This document shows positions 9,096 to 17,769 of a stretch of DNA of 64,000 nucleotides, one piece after another (within the stretch, counting starts at the first letter, position 1; the number at the start of each line of letters is the position of its first letter). Below the pieces are notes generated by a model, which was not told where the DNA came from, did no database searches, and saw only the letters and a list, made by a program, of their open reading frames with translations. The translations under genes and the position numbers were made by a program. Origin of the DNA: Simplicispira sp. 125 (lineage in GTDB: Bacteria > Pseudomonadota > Gammaproteobacteria > Burkholderiales > Burkholderiaceae_C); contig NZ_QEKM01000001.1 of the NCBI RefSeq assembly GCF_003096555.1, positions 2,666,001 through 2,730,000 on the forward strand. Direction: 5' to 3'.

Positions 9096-9109
9096 AACGG
9101 AAAAAGCAA

Positions 9110-10039
9110 ATGGCATTCTTTCTTGAAACACTGATTGGCGGCCTGATGGCCGGCATGCTCTATTCGCTGGTGGCTCTCGGCTTCGTGCTGATCTACAAGG
9201 CCTCGGGCGTCTTTAACTTCGCCCAAGGCGCCATGGTGCTGTTCGCAGCGCTGGCCATGGCCCGTTTTGCCGAGTGGATTCCAAAATGGACTGGCATCGA
9301 CAACCTGATCGTGGCCAATCTTCTGGCCTTCGTGATCGCGGGCGTCTTCATGTTCGCGGTGGCCTGGCTCATCGAGCGCCTGGTGCTGCGCCACCTGGTC
9401 AACCAGGAAGGCGCCACCCTGCTGATGGCCACGTTGGGCATCACCTATTTTCTTGAAGGCCTGGGCCAGACGTTTTTTGGCAGCGACATCTACAAAATCG
9501 ACATTGGCATGCCCAAGGATCCGGTGTTCCTGTTCGAATCCATGTTCCCGGGCGGTGTACTGGTGAACAAGGAAGATGTGATAGCCGCCGCGATCGCCGC
9601 CGCGCTGGTGCTGCTGCTGAGCATCTTCTTCCAGAAGACGAAAACCGGCCGCGCCCTGCGCGCCGTGGCCGACGACCACCAGGCGGCCCAGTCCATCGGC
9701 ATCCCGCTCAACCACATCTGGGTCATCGTCTGGTGCGTGGCGGGCGTCGTGGCCCTGGTGGCCGGGATGATCTGGGGCTCCAAGCTGGGCGTGCAGTTCT
9801 CGCTCACCACCGTGGCGTTGCGCGCCCTGCCAGTGGTGATCCTGGGCGGCCTGACCTCGGTACCTGGCGCCATCATCGGTGGCCTGATCATCGGCGTGGG
9901 CGAAAAGCTCTCCGAGGTGTACCTGGGCCCCTTCGTGGGCGGCGGCATCGAAATCTGGTTTGCCTATGTGCTGGCACTCGTGTTCCTGCTGTTCCGTCCG
10001 CAAGGTCTGTTCGGCGAGAAGATCATCGACCGCGTCTGA
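9110..10039 (+). CDS. livH: Branched-chain-type ABC transporter permease (LivH family)
   Basis: This 309-residue inner-membrane permease has about eight hydrophobic segments. It opens MAFFLETLIGGLMAGMLYSL with the LivH-typical GLMAGMLYSLVALGFVLIYKASG followed by FNFAQGAMVL, and ends with LLFRPQGLFGEKIIDRV. Start ATG 9110 is chosen because the longer in-frame extension translates the intergenic repeat. A GGAAAAA stretch upstream is a modest ribosome-binding site. It pairs with the LivM-type subunit encoded 30 bases downstream. Confidence 0.93.
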   Translation: MAFFLETLIGGLMAGMLYSLVALGFVLIYKASGVFNFAQGAMVLFAALAMARFAEWIPKWTGIDNLIVANLLAFVIAGVFMFAVAWLIERLVLRHLVNQEGATLLMATLGITYFLEGLGQTFFGSDIYKIDIGMPKDPVFLFESMFPGGVLVNKEDVIAAAIAAALVLLLSIFFQKTKTGRALRAVADDHQAAQSIGIPLNHIWVIVWCVAGVVALVAGMIWGSKLGVQFSLTTVALRALPVVILGGLTSVPGAIIGGLIIGVGEKLSEVYLGPFVGGGIEIWFAYVLALVFLLFRPQGLFGEKIIDRV

Positions 10040-10069
10040 ACCACCCCAAGAACAACAAGGAGAGAACCC

Positions 10070-11146
10070 ATGTTCTACCGCGAAAACGGCCAGTTCAAGA
10101 CCAGCTACCGGGCCGACCAGCAGATTTTCCCGATCGCCCAGGACCGCATTGCCCTCGCCCTGCTGCTGGCCGTGGCCTTCCTGGTGGTGCCCATGCTGGC
10201 CAGCGATTATTTCTACCGCGCCATCCTGATTCCGCTGGTCATCATGTCGATGGCGGCGCTGGGCGTGAACATCCTTGTGGGCTACTGTGGCCAGATCTCG
10301 CTGGGTTCGGGCGCCTTCATGGCCGTGGGCGCTTACGGGGCCTTCAACTTCTTCGTGCGTTTCCCCGGCATGCCCTTGATTCCAGCGCTGATCCTGGGCG
10401 GCCTGTGCGCCACCTTCTTCGGCATTCTGTTCGGGCTGCCCAGCCTGCGCGTCAAAGGCCTGTACCTGGCCGTGGCCACGCTGGCCGCGCAGTTTTTCAG
10501 TGACTGGATGTTCCTGCGCATCAAGTGGTTCACCAACAACTCGGACTCGGGCTCGGTGTCAGTGAATAACCTGCAGGTTCTGGGCATGTCCATCGACAGC
10601 GCTGTGAGCAAGTACCTCTTCTGCCTGACACTGCTGGTCATCGTGGCCCTGCTGGCCAAGAACCTGGTGCGCGGCGCCATTGGCCGCGAGTGGATGGCTA
10701 TCCGCGACATGGACGTAGCCGCCGCCGTGATCGGCATCCGCCCGATGTACGCAAAGCTCAGCGCCTTCGCCGTCAGCTCCTTCATCATCGGCATGGCCGG
10801 CGCGCTGTGGGCCTTTGTGCACCTGAGCGCGTGGGAACCAGCAGCCTTCTCGGTGGAAATTTCGTTCCGCCTGCTGTTCATGGTGATCATCGGCGGCATG
10901 GGCTCCATCATGGGCGCATTCTTTGGCGCGACCTTCATCGTGGTGCTGCCCATCTTCCTCAACCAGTTTCTCCCGGCACTGGCTGGCCTGTTCGGGTTCG
11001 AGATTTCCACGGCGGCCGTTTCGCACGCCGAACTGATGATCTTTGGCGCCCTGATCGTCTGGTTCCTGATCGTCGAACCCCATGGCTTGGCCAAGCTGTG
11101 GTCCATCGGCAAGCAAAAACTCCGCCTCTGGCCGTTCCCGCATTGA
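10070..11146 (+). CDS. livM: Branched-chain-type ABC transporter permease (LivM family)
   Basis: This 358-residue second permease is preceded by an AAGGAG site. Hydrophobic helices start at about residue 25. Family-typical stretches are ALGVNILVGYCGQISLGSGAF near residue 63-83, GLYLAVATLAAQFF, and the coupling region GREWMAIRDMDVAAAVIGI near residue 204. It forms the membrane channel with the LivH-type protein encoded immediately upstream. Confidence 0.93.
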   Translation: MFYRENGQFKTSYRADQQIFPIAQDRIALALLLAVAFLVVPMLASDYFYRAILIPLVIMSMAALGVNILVGYCGQISLGSGAFMAVGAYGAFNFFVRFPGMPLIPALILGGLCATFFGILFGLPSLRVKGLYLAVATLAAQFFSDWMFLRIKWFTNNSDSGSVSVNNLQVLGMSIDSAVSKYLFCLTLLVIVALLAKNLVRGAIGREWMAIRDMDVAAAVIGIRPMYAKLSAFAVSSFIIGMAGALWAFVHLSAWEPAAFSVEISFRLLFMVIIGGMGSIMGAFFGATFIVVLPIFLNQFLPALAGLFGFEISTAAVSHAELMIFGALIVWFLIVEPHGLAKLWSIGKQKLRLWPFPH

Positions 11147-11265
11147 GGGCTGCTGCAGGAAACCACTTACACGCTATTCCTGATACCGACAGCCCTGATA
11201 GGGGCGTCCACTACGCAACTGGTATTTCCCCCGTGCTTCAACACTTTCATTCAAAGGAGACATCC

Positions 11266-12594
11266 ATGAAGCTTTCGAAAATCGTGATTGCCGCTACTGT
11301 CGTGGTCGCAGGTGCAGCGTCGCTGTCCACCAGCGCGCTGGCGCAGGCCAAGGAGCAGTTCTTCCCGCTGCTGTCTTACCGCACCGGCCCCTACGCACCC
11401 AACGGCACGCCCTGGGCCAACGGCAAGCAGGACTATCTCAAGATGATCAATGCCCGCGACGGCGGCATCAACGGTGTCAAGCTCACATTTGAAGAGTGCG
11501 AAACCGGCTATGCCACGGACCGCGGCGTGGAATGCTACGAACGCCTCAAGAGCAAGCCCGGCGTGGCCCTGTTCGACCCGCAAGCCACCGGTATCACCTT
11601 TGCACTGACCGAAAAGGCCCCTGTGGACAAGATCCCGCTGATGACGCTGGGATATGGCCTGTCGGTGGCGCAGGACGGTATGGCCTTCAAGTGGAACTTC
11701 CCGTTGATGGGCAGCTACTGGACCGGCGCCGACATTCTGATCCAGCACATCGGCAAGGGCCTGGGCGGCATGGACAAGCTCAAGGGCAAGAAGATTGCGC
11801 TGGTGTACCACGACAGCCCGTTCGGCAAGGAACCCATCCCGCTGCTGCAGGAGCGCTCCAAGATGCACGGTTTTGAGCTGCAGATGCTGCCCGTGACGGC
11901 CCCCGGTGTGGAGCAAAAGGCCACCTGGCTGCAGGTGCGCCAGAGCCGACCCGACTATGTGCTGCTCTGGGGCTGGGGGGTGATGAATTCGACCGCCCTG
12001 AAGGAAGCGCAAGCCACTGGTTTCCCGCGCGAAAAAATGTACGGCGTGTGGTGGGCCGGTGCCGAGCCTGACGTGCGCGACGTGGGCGAAGGCGCCAAGG
12101 GCTACCACGCTCTGGCGCTGAACGGTTCGGGCACGCAGCCCAAGGTGATCCAGGACATTCTCAAAAACGTGCACGACAAGGGACAGGGCACAGGGCCCAA
12201 GGATGAGGTGGGTTCGGTGCTGTACACCCGGGGCGTGATCATCCAGATGCTGGGTGTGGAAGGTGTGCGCCGTGCGCAGGAGCGCTTTGGCAAGGGCAAG
12301 GTCATGACCGGTGAGCAAGTGCGCTGGGGCCTGGAGAACCTGGCCCTCGACCAGAAAAAGCTCGATGCCATGGGCTTTAACGGTGTGATGCGCCCGCTGT
12401 CCACGAGCTGTGCCGACCACATGGGCTCGACCTGGGCCCGTGTGCAGACCTGGGACGGCAAGAAGTGGGACATCGGCGCCGACTGGTACCAGGCCGATGA
12501 GCAGATTCTCAAGCCCATGGTCAAGGCAGGTTCTGAAAAGTACATGTCCGACAAGAAGCTGACACGCCGCGATACGGCCGATTGCCAGTCTTGA
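11266..12594 (+). CDS. ABC transporter periplasmic binding protein (LivK-like), second of two
   Basis: This 442-residue solute receptor has a classical signal peptide (MKLSKIVIAATVVVAGAAS, cut after SALA). Start ATG 11266 has AAAGGAGA upstream. The mature protein begins QAKEQFFPLLSYRTGPYAPNG, characteristic of the subfamily that travels with CoA-ligase-linked liv clusters. It is clearly different from the receptor encoded at 4927 (longer, different N-terminus), so the transporter appears to serve two receptors. About 120 bases separate it from livM. Downstream come a repeat and a strong hairpin before livF. Confidence 0.92.
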   Translation: MKLSKIVIAATVVVAGAASLSTSALAQAKEQFFPLLSYRTGPYAPNGTPWANGKQDYLKMINARDGGINGVKLTFEECETGYATDRGVECYERLKSKPGVALFDPQATGITFALTEKAPVDKIPLMTLGYGLSVAQDGMAFKWNFPLMGSYWTGADILIQHIGKGLGGMDKLKGKKIALVYHDSPFGKEPIPLLQERSKMHGFELQMLPVTAPGVEQKATWLQVRQSRPDYVLLWGWGVMNSTALKEAQATGFPREKMYGVWWAGAEPDVRDVGEGAKGYHALALNGSGTQPKVIQDILKNVHDKGQGTGPKDEVGSVLYTRGVIIQMLGVEGVRRAQERFGKGKVMTGEQVRWGLENLALDQKKLDAMGFNGVMRPLSTSCADHMGSTWARVQTWDGKKWDIGADWYQADEQILKPMVKAGSEKYMSDKKLTRRDTADCQS

Positions 12595-12604
12595 TTCGGT
12601 TCAT

Positions 12605-12718
12605 CCCCCTGAGGCGCTTTCGCGCCTTCCCCCTTCTCTCGAATCGCTGCGCGATTCGGGAAGGGGGACGCCACCGGCGCGGCGGGGCGGCCCTTGCGCG
12701 GTGGCCCTGGCCTGGGCC
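12605..12718. repeat. Intergenic repeat, GGCGGGGCGGCCC family, copy 1
   Basis: This GC-rich intergenic element holds an imperfect hairpin at 12629-12667 (CCCCCTT arm, GAATCG/CGATTC inner stem, AAGGGGG arm), then GGGGGACGCC and GGCGGGGCGGCCCTTGC blocks ending GGCCTGGGCC. A related copy lies in reverse orientation at 60761-60858. It sits directly after the binding-protein stop codon and may end or stabilise that transcript. Confidence 0.75.
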
Positions 12719-12765
12719 GTGTCCGCTCAACGGCTGATTACGTAGCGGTTGCCCTCGGGCAGCCG

Positions 12766-12803
12766 CCAATCGAAAGGGTTGCCAACTCAACCCTTTCGAT
12801 TGG
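12766..12803 (+). other. Perfect 16-bp hairpin upstream of livF
   Basis: The arms CCAATCGAAAGGGTTG (12766-12781) and CAACCCTTTCGATTGG (12788-12803) are exact complements around the six-base loop CCAACT. There is no U-run, so this is not a standard terminator. The right arm ends only 18 bases before the livF start and just before its GAAGG ribosome-binding site, a position suited to blocking RNA decay or affecting initiation. Confidence 0.85.
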
Positions 12804-12821
12804 CAAAGCGAAGGCAACACA

Positions 12822-13631
12822 ATGGACTCCAAAAACATCGTTCTGAACGTCAACGGCATCGAGGTCATCTACAACCACGTGATCCTTGTGCTCAAGGGTG
12901 TCTCGCTGCAGGTGCCCGAGGGCAGCATCGTGGCCATCCTGGGCGGCAATGGTGCCGGCAAGACCACCACGCTGCGCGCCATCTCGAACCTGCTCAAGGG
13001 TGAACGGGGAGAAGTCACCAAGGGCAACATCGATCTGCGCGGCGAACGCATCGAGAACCTCTCGCCGGCCGATCTGGTCAAGCGCGGCGTGGTGCAGGTG
13101 ATGGAAGGGCGCCACTGCTTTGCCCACCTCACCATCGAGGAAAACCTTCTGACCGGCTCCTACACGCGCTCGAGCAAGGCGGAGATCGCTGCCAACCTGG
13201 AGAAGGTCTACAACTACTTCCCGCGCCTCAAGACACGCCGCACCTCTCAGGCGGCCTACACCTCGGGGGGCGAGCAGCAGATGTGCGCCATTGGCCGCGC
13301 CCTGATGACCAACCCCAGCATGGTGCTGCTGGATGAGCCCTCCATGGGCCTTGCGCCGCAGATCGTCGAAGAGGTGTTCAACATCGTCAAGGATCTGAAC
13401 ACCAAGGAAAAGGTCACCTTCCTGCTGGCCGAGCAGAACACCAACATGGCCCTGAAGTATTCCGACTATGGATACATCATGGAATCGGGCCGCATCGTGA
13501 TGGACGGCGTCTCTTCCGACCTGGCCAACAACGAAGACGTCAAGGAGTTCTACCTGGGCGTCGGCGGCGGCGAGCGCAAGAGTTTCAAGGACGTCAAGAG
13601 CTACAAGCGCCGCAAGCGCTGGCTGGCCTAA
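12822..13631 (+). CDS. livF: Branched-chain-type ABC transporter ATPase (LivF family)
   Basis: This 269-residue ATPase has Walker A GGNGAGKTT, a signature region TSGGEQQMCAIGRAL, Walker B MVLLDEPSMGL and LAEQNTNMAL in the H-loop position, where Asn replaces the usual switch histidine; this is common in LivF relatives. The Lys/Arg-rich tail (KDVKSYKRRKRW) is longer than in typical LivF. Start ATG 12822 is preceded by GAAGG. It completes the transporter together with livG, livH and livM and is followed about 100 bases later by a second ligase-family gene. Confidence 0.93.
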   Translation: MDSKNIVLNVNGIEVIYNHVILVLKGVSLQVPEGSIVAILGGNGAGKTTTLRAISNLLKGERGEVTKGNIDLRGERIENLSPADLVKRGVVQVMEGRHCFAHLTIEENLLTGSYTRSSKAEIAANLEKVYNYFPRLKTRRTSQAAYTSGGEQQMCAIGRALMTNPSMVLLDEPSMGLAPQIVEEVFNIVKDLNTKEKVTFLLAEQNTNMALKYSDYGYIMESGRIVMDGVSSDLANNEDVKEFYLGVGGGERKSFKDVKSYKRRKRWLA

Positions 13632-13737
13632 AGCCATAGGGGCCCATGGGCTCTTCAACCACCAAAGGGCGGCCCGGCATCGATCGGATCGCCGTGTCCG
13701 CAGCTCCCGCACGAATTTGCACCGCACTGGAACTTCC

Positions 13738-14985
13738 ATGACCTCTTTCTACGACGCGCTGGAAACGCGCACACCAGCCGAACGCGAAGCAGCCCACATG
13801 GCGGCGCTGCCTGTGCAGGTAGCCCATGCGCGCGCGCACTCGCCGGCCTTCGCCGCGATCCTGGCCGATGTGGATCCCACCTTGGTGACCAGCCGTGCCG
13901 CTCTGGCCCGCCTGCCGGTCACCCGCAAGCATGAGCTGCTCGAGCGCCAACAGGCAGAGCGCTCGCACAATGTGTTTGGGGGGTTTGCCACGGTCGGCTT
14001 TGGTGCTGCTATGCCGCGCGTCTTCGCGAGCCCCGGCCCCATTTATGAGCCCGAGGGAACCCGCCGCGATTACTGGCGCATGGCGCGGGCCTTGAATGCA
14101 GCCGGTTTTAAGGCGGGCGAACTCATCCACAACTGCTTTTCTTACCACTTCGTTCCCGCGGGTTCGATGATGGAAAGTGGCGCCCATGCCCTGGGCTGCA
14201 CCGTTTTCCCCGGCGGCACGGGCCAGACCGAGCAGCAGGTGCAAGCCATGGCCGATTTGCGTCCTGCCGGTTATATCGGCACGCCCAGCTTCCTCAAGCT
14301 CATTGTCGAGAAGGCACTGGACATGCAGGTGCCGCTGCCCAGCATCACCAAGGCATTGCTCTCGGCCGAGGCCTTCCCGCCGTCGCTGCGCGACTGGTTT
14401 GCCGAGCGCGGCATCACCGGCTACCAGTGCTACGGCACCGCAGACCTGGGTCTGATTGCCTACGAAACAGCCGCGCGTGAAGGCCTGGTAATGGACGAAA
14501 ACGTGATCGTTGAGATCGTACGACCCGGCACCGGCGACCCGGTGCCCGAGGGCGAGGTGGGCGAACTCGTCATCACCACACTGAACACCGACTACCCACT
14601 GATCCGCTTTGGCACGGGCGACCTCTCGGCCATCTTGCCCGGCACCTGCCCCACTGGTCGCACCAACACGCGCATCAAGGGCTGGATGGGCCGTGCCGAC
14701 CAGACCACCAAAGTACGCGGCCTGTTCGTGCATCCGGGCCAGGTCGCCCTGATCACCAGCCGCTTCCCGCAGGTGTTGCGTGCACGCCTGGTGGTGCGCG
14801 GCGAAATGGCGAACGACCAGATGGTGCTGCAAGTGGAAACCACCGAAACCACTGGGGGCCTCGCACCCCGGCTGCAGGATGCCATCCGAGAAGTGACCAA
14901 GCTGCGGGGCGAGGTGGAACTGGTCGCCCCGGGCACCCTGCCCAACGACGGCAAGGTGATCGAGGACGCGCGCAGCTACCGCTGA
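13738..14985 (+). CDS. PaaK-like AMP-binding protein with degenerate P-loop
   Basis: This 415-residue protein resembles phenylacetate-CoA ligases: it has the GYQCYGTADLGL active-site region, PEGEVGELVIT, the fold-ending LIRFGTGDLS and a C-terminal IKGWMGRADQTTKVRG hinge. Where PaaK carries its glycine-rich SSGTTG loop, this sequence reads FASPGPIYEPEG, so phosphate binding must differ. Start ATG 13738 is used; TTG 13717 is also in frame. It is the last gene of the transport cluster. It may be a second ligase of altered mechanism or a non-catalytic partner. Confidence 0.85.
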   Translation: MTSFYDALETRTPAEREAAHMAALPVQVAHARAHSPAFAAILADVDPTLVTSRAALARLPVTRKHELLERQQAERSHNVFGGFATVGFGAAMPRVFASPGPIYEPEGTRRDYWRMARALNAAGFKAGELIHNCFSYHFVPAGSMMESGAHALGCTVFPGGTGQTEQQVQAMADLRPAGYIGTPSFLKLIVEKALDMQVPLPSITKALLSAEAFPPSLRDWFAERGITGYQCYGTADLGLIAYETAAREGLVMDENVIVEIVRPGTGDPVPEGEVGELVITTLNTDYPLIRFGTGDLSAILPGTCPTGRTNTRIKGWMGRADQTTKVRGLFVHPGQVALITSRFPQVLRARLVVRGEMANDQMVLQVETTETTGGLAPRLQDAIREVTKLRGEVELVAPGTLPNDGKVIEDARSYR

Positions 14986-15000
14986 TACGGATTTTCCGGG

Positions 15001-15330
15001 CTACGCTCCCCAAACCACGTCCTGCCCCTCGGCAGCGCTGCGGCGCAGCATGTCGATAAAGGGCGCGGCCCGCTGGCGCAGCGTGACCGTATCCTGCTCC
15101 GCGTCACCGGATTCTGTCTCCTTGGCCTCGTCGGCCTGGGCCGCTTCGGCCCTGCGGCGTTCATCGGCTGCCACGGCGGCCTCCAGCGCCGCTATAGCCG
15201 AAGGAATCTGCGCGGCCGTCACGATGCCCTGGCGTGCTGGCTCCCTGCCCATGGCCTGCAGCAGGCGCCGCCCGTGCGGCTCCAGCAGGATCAGATCGGC
15301 CGTGGCGCGGGATTTGAATTTGTAGAGCAT
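15001..15330 (-). CDS. DUF1840 family protein
   Basis: This small cytoplasmic protein of 109 residues begins MLYKFKSRATADLILLEPHG, the hallmark of DUF1840, and has an Ala/Glu-rich probable coiled middle and a conserved tail (RAAPFIDMLRRSAAEGQDVVWG). Function is unknown. Its start lies inside the 3' end of the CFA synthase gene (40-base overlap), and its AAGGAAG ribosome-binding site is within that gene, implying translational coupling. Confidence 0.88.
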   Translation of the reverse strand: MLYKFKSRATADLILLEPHGRRLLQAMGREPARQGIVTAAQIPSAIAALEAAVAADERRRAEAAQADEAKETESGDAEQDTVTLRQRAAPFIDMLRRSAAEGQDVVWGA

Positions 15331-16601
15331 GGCACTTCCTTGGAATACATGTAGTCGCGGGTGAACGGGTACGCCGATTGTGCACCGGGCAAGGCGCCCG
15401 CCTGCGCTCCGCCGTCGGGCCGCGCCGCGAGGATCTGGTGCAGGGAGATCCAGCCGCGCTCGAAGCCCAGCGCACTGCCCGCCAGGTACAGGCGGTAGGC
15501 GCGCAGCGCCTGGGCGGCCTCCACGGGGCCGGCTTGCGCCTCCAGCACCTGCTGCGCTCGAGGCAGCACTGCCTCGAGCGCATCCGACCAGGCCCAGAGC
15601 GTGCGCGCGTAGTGGGGACGCAGGTTTTCAGTGTCCACCATCTCCAGGCCCGAGCGGGCCAGGTCGTGCAGCACCGTGCTCACGTGCAGCAACTCACCGC
15701 CCGGGAAGATGTACTCCTCGATGAAATCGCCCATGCCAGCGCCCAGCTCCGTGTTGTCCACTCCTGCGGCGGTGATGCCATGGTTCAGCAGCAGCCCGCC
15801 GGGCCGCAGCAGACCGTGCAGGGTACCGAAGTAGCGCGGCATCTGCGCCCGCCCGACATGCTCGAACATACCGACGGACGCAATCCGGTCGAACGGTTCG
15901 AGGTCCTCCATCTGGCGGAAGTCGCACAGCTGCATGCGCACACGCGATTGCAGGCCGCACTCGGCGATGCGGCGCTGCGCATGGGCGTGCTGATTGCGCG
16001 ACAGCGTGATGCCGGTGGCATCGGCACCGTAATGCTCGGCCGCCCACAGCAGCAGCCCGCCCCAGCCCGCACCCACGTCGAGCAGGCGGTCCCCGGGGCG
16101 CAGCCGCAGCTTGCGGCAGATGTGGTCGAGCTTGGCCTCCTGCGCCTGCGCGAGCGTGAGGTCCGGCGTGCGGTAGTAGGCGCACGAGTACACACGCAGC
16201 GGATCAAGCCAGAGCGCGAAGAAATCGTCCGACAGGTCGTAGTGGAACCGCACATAGCGCGTATCGCGCACGACCGTGTGCACCACCAGGGACCGGGCCC
16301 GGGCCATGGCGCGCGTCCACCAGCCGGTGTGGTCGTGTGCAGGGTCGTGCACCACCAGCCCGGCGGCTGCGGCCATCAGTGCGCGCATACTGCCCTCCAT
16401 CTCCACGCGGCCTTCCACGATGGCCGCGCCCACATCACCCACCTGCCCGCCCGCCAGGGCGGCGAGCGTCAGCCGGTCCGCGAAGCGCAGGCGGACATCG
16501 GCGTCCTGGCTGCCCAACCGCTGCCCGCCCGGCAGTTCGAGCGCCAGGCGGACTGGCAGACGGTGCAGCCGCTCTTCGAGGTTGTGCAGCAGATGTGGCA
16601 T
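15291..16601 (-). CDS. cfa: Cyclopropane-fatty-acyl-phospholipid synthase family methyltransferase
   Basis: This 436-residue enzyme would transfer a methylene group from S-adenosylmethionine to unsaturated acyl chains of membrane phospholipids. Visible motifs are HYDLSDDFFALWLDP, YSCAYYR, the SAM-binding LLDVGAGWGGLLLWAAEHYG at about 169-188, and EYIFPGGELL; it ends YPFTRDYMYSKE plus a short tail. Start ATG 16601 begins MPHLLHNLEERLHRLP. It overlaps the DUF1840 start. A role in membrane stress or stationary phase is the general expectation; nothing local shows regulation. Confidence 0.92.
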   Translation of the reverse strand: MPHLLHNLEERLHRLPVRLALELPGGQRLGSQDADVRLRFADRLTLAALAGGQVGDVGAAIVEGRVEMEGSMRALMAAAAGLVVHDPAHDHTGWWTRAMARARSLVVHTVVRDTRYVRFHYDLSDDFFALWLDPLRVYSCAYYRTPDLTLAQAQEAKLDHICRKLRLRPGDRLLDVGAGWGGLLLWAAEHYGADATGITLSRNQHAHAQRRIAECGLQSRVRMQLCDFRQMEDLEPFDRIASVGMFEHVGRAQMPRYFGTLHGLLRPGGLLLNHGITAAGVDNTELGAGMGDFIEEYIFPGGELLHVSTVLHDLARSGLEMVDTENLRPHYARTLWAWSDALEAVLPRAQQVLEAQAGPVEAAQALRAYRLYLAGSALGFERGWISLHQILAARPDGGAQAGALPGAQSAYPFTRDYMYSKEVPCSTNSNPAPRPI

Positions 16602-16751
16602 GGTCTGCCATTCTTGTCCCGCTGGCCGCCCACCGTCAACACGGCGGGCAGCCCTGGCACCGGGGCTACGCCCCCAGCGTGCCCGGACCCAGCCGCGCAG
16701 GTGGTGCCATGGGCCGGCCCCGCAACTCCGGCAAGGCGGGGACGAAAGTCC

Positions 16752-17702
16752 TCAGGAATGGGCCTTGCCGACCGACAGGCCCGCCCGCGTGCGCAGCAGC
16801 CACTGGCCAAGGGCGCCGCCATACAGGATGAAGGCCAGCGCCGCGCCGATCAGCGGTAGCGCCGCGAACACCCAGCCCGTGAGACGCTCGCCGCCCAGAG
16901 CCACGCCCACCAGCAGCGCCACGGCCGGGTTCACGAACGAATAGCTGCCCGCCACGGCGGCCGAGGTGTTTTGCAACAGCCACAGGTAGGCATTGAGCGC
17001 CACCAGCGTTCCCATGGCCAGCAGATAGACCCAGGCCATCCACGAGCGTGCGCTCACATGGGCGAGCTGCTGCACCGGCTCAAACCACAGCGCCACCACC
17101 AGCCCCATCGCACCGCCTACCAGCCACTGCGCCGCCGACGCCATGGCGGGTGGCGGGAGCGACAGCCTGCGCGACGCATACGAGCCGAGGCTCCAGCACA
17201 GCGGCGCGCCAAAAGCCAACAGCGCGCCCCAGCCGGAGGTTGAGAAATCGCCCTCCAGCGCCAGCAGCAATGCCCCCACCACGCCCAGCGCCAGCCCGGC
17301 CCAGCTGGTGGCAGGCACTTTTTCACCCCCCCAGTGCGTCCACAAAGCCAGCCACATGGGCATGGTGGTGACCACGGTGGCCATCAGGCCGGAACCGATG
17401 CCCATTTTTTGCGCAAAGCCAATGCAGTTCATGGCCAGGAAGACCATCAACCCACCCACCACGGCACTGCTGCGCCACTGCGCCCGCGTGGGCAGCGTAT
17501 GTCCTTGTGCCAGGGCCACCAGCAGCATCACCCCCCCGGCACACAGGAAGCGCGCCGCATTCATCAGCAGCGGCGGCATGGTTTCTAGAGCAATGCCCAT
17601 GGCAAAGTAAGTGGTTCCCCACACGACATAGACCAGCAGCAGCGCCACGGCCAAAGCCATACCCCGCCGGCTGGCGGCTTGCATATTGAAAATAGACGTC
17701 AT
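16752..17702 (-). CDS. EamA/DMT-family transporter
   Basis: This 316-residue membrane protein has ten predicted hydrophobic helices in two EamA repeats. The first repeat starts at about residue 15 with LAVALLLVYVVWGTTYFAMG. The second ends IGAALAFILYGGALG. Members export amino acids or other metabolites. It is divergent from an Lrp/AsnC-type regulator with only 67 bases between the starts, the classic arrangement for a regulator controlling an amino-acid exporter. Start ATG 17702 is used; ATG 17684 is possible. Confidence 0.9.
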   Translation of the reverse strand: MTSIFNMQAASRRGMALAVALLLVYVVWGTTYFAMGIALETMPPLLMNAARFLCAGGVMLLVALAQGHTLPTRAQWRSSAVVGGLMVFLAMNCIGFAQKMGIGSGLMATVVTTMPMWLALWTHWGGEKVPATSWAGLALGVVGALLLALEGDFSTSGWGALLAFGAPLCWSLGSYASRRLSLPPPAMASAAQWLVGGAMGLVVALWFEPVQQLAHVSARSWMAWVYLLAMGTLVALNAYLWLLQNTSAAVAGSYSFVNPAVALLVGVALGGERLTGWVFAALPLIGAALAFILYGGALGQWLLRTRAGLSVGKAHS

Positions 17703-17729
17703 ATTCTCTGCTTTACCGAAAATTTGTTT

Positions 17730-17746
17730 GAAATTTTGTCAATTTC
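17730..17746. promoter_or_regulatory. Candidate Lrp-type operator between divergent genes
   Basis: GAAATT (17730-17735) and AATTTC (17741-17746) form an inverted repeat with a five-base spacer in a very AT-rich 67-base intergenic region. A TTTACCGAA direct repeat flanks it on both sides (about 17712 and 17754). Position and base composition fit autoregulation and control of the EamA gene by the Lrp-type protein; binding is inference. Confidence 0.5.
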
Positions 17747-17769
17747 TGAATTTTTACCGAATACACCCC

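Noticed and set aside
9020..9109. N-terminal extension of LivH
   Set aside because: It translates the intergenic repeat; the family start is MAFFLETL at 9110.
6180..9131. A 983-codon open frame on the minus strand opposite the acyl-CoA ligase and livG
   Set aside because: It is a shadow of GC-rich codon bias. The sequence is His/Val/Ala-rich without domain pattern, and the plus strand carries two clear enzymes.
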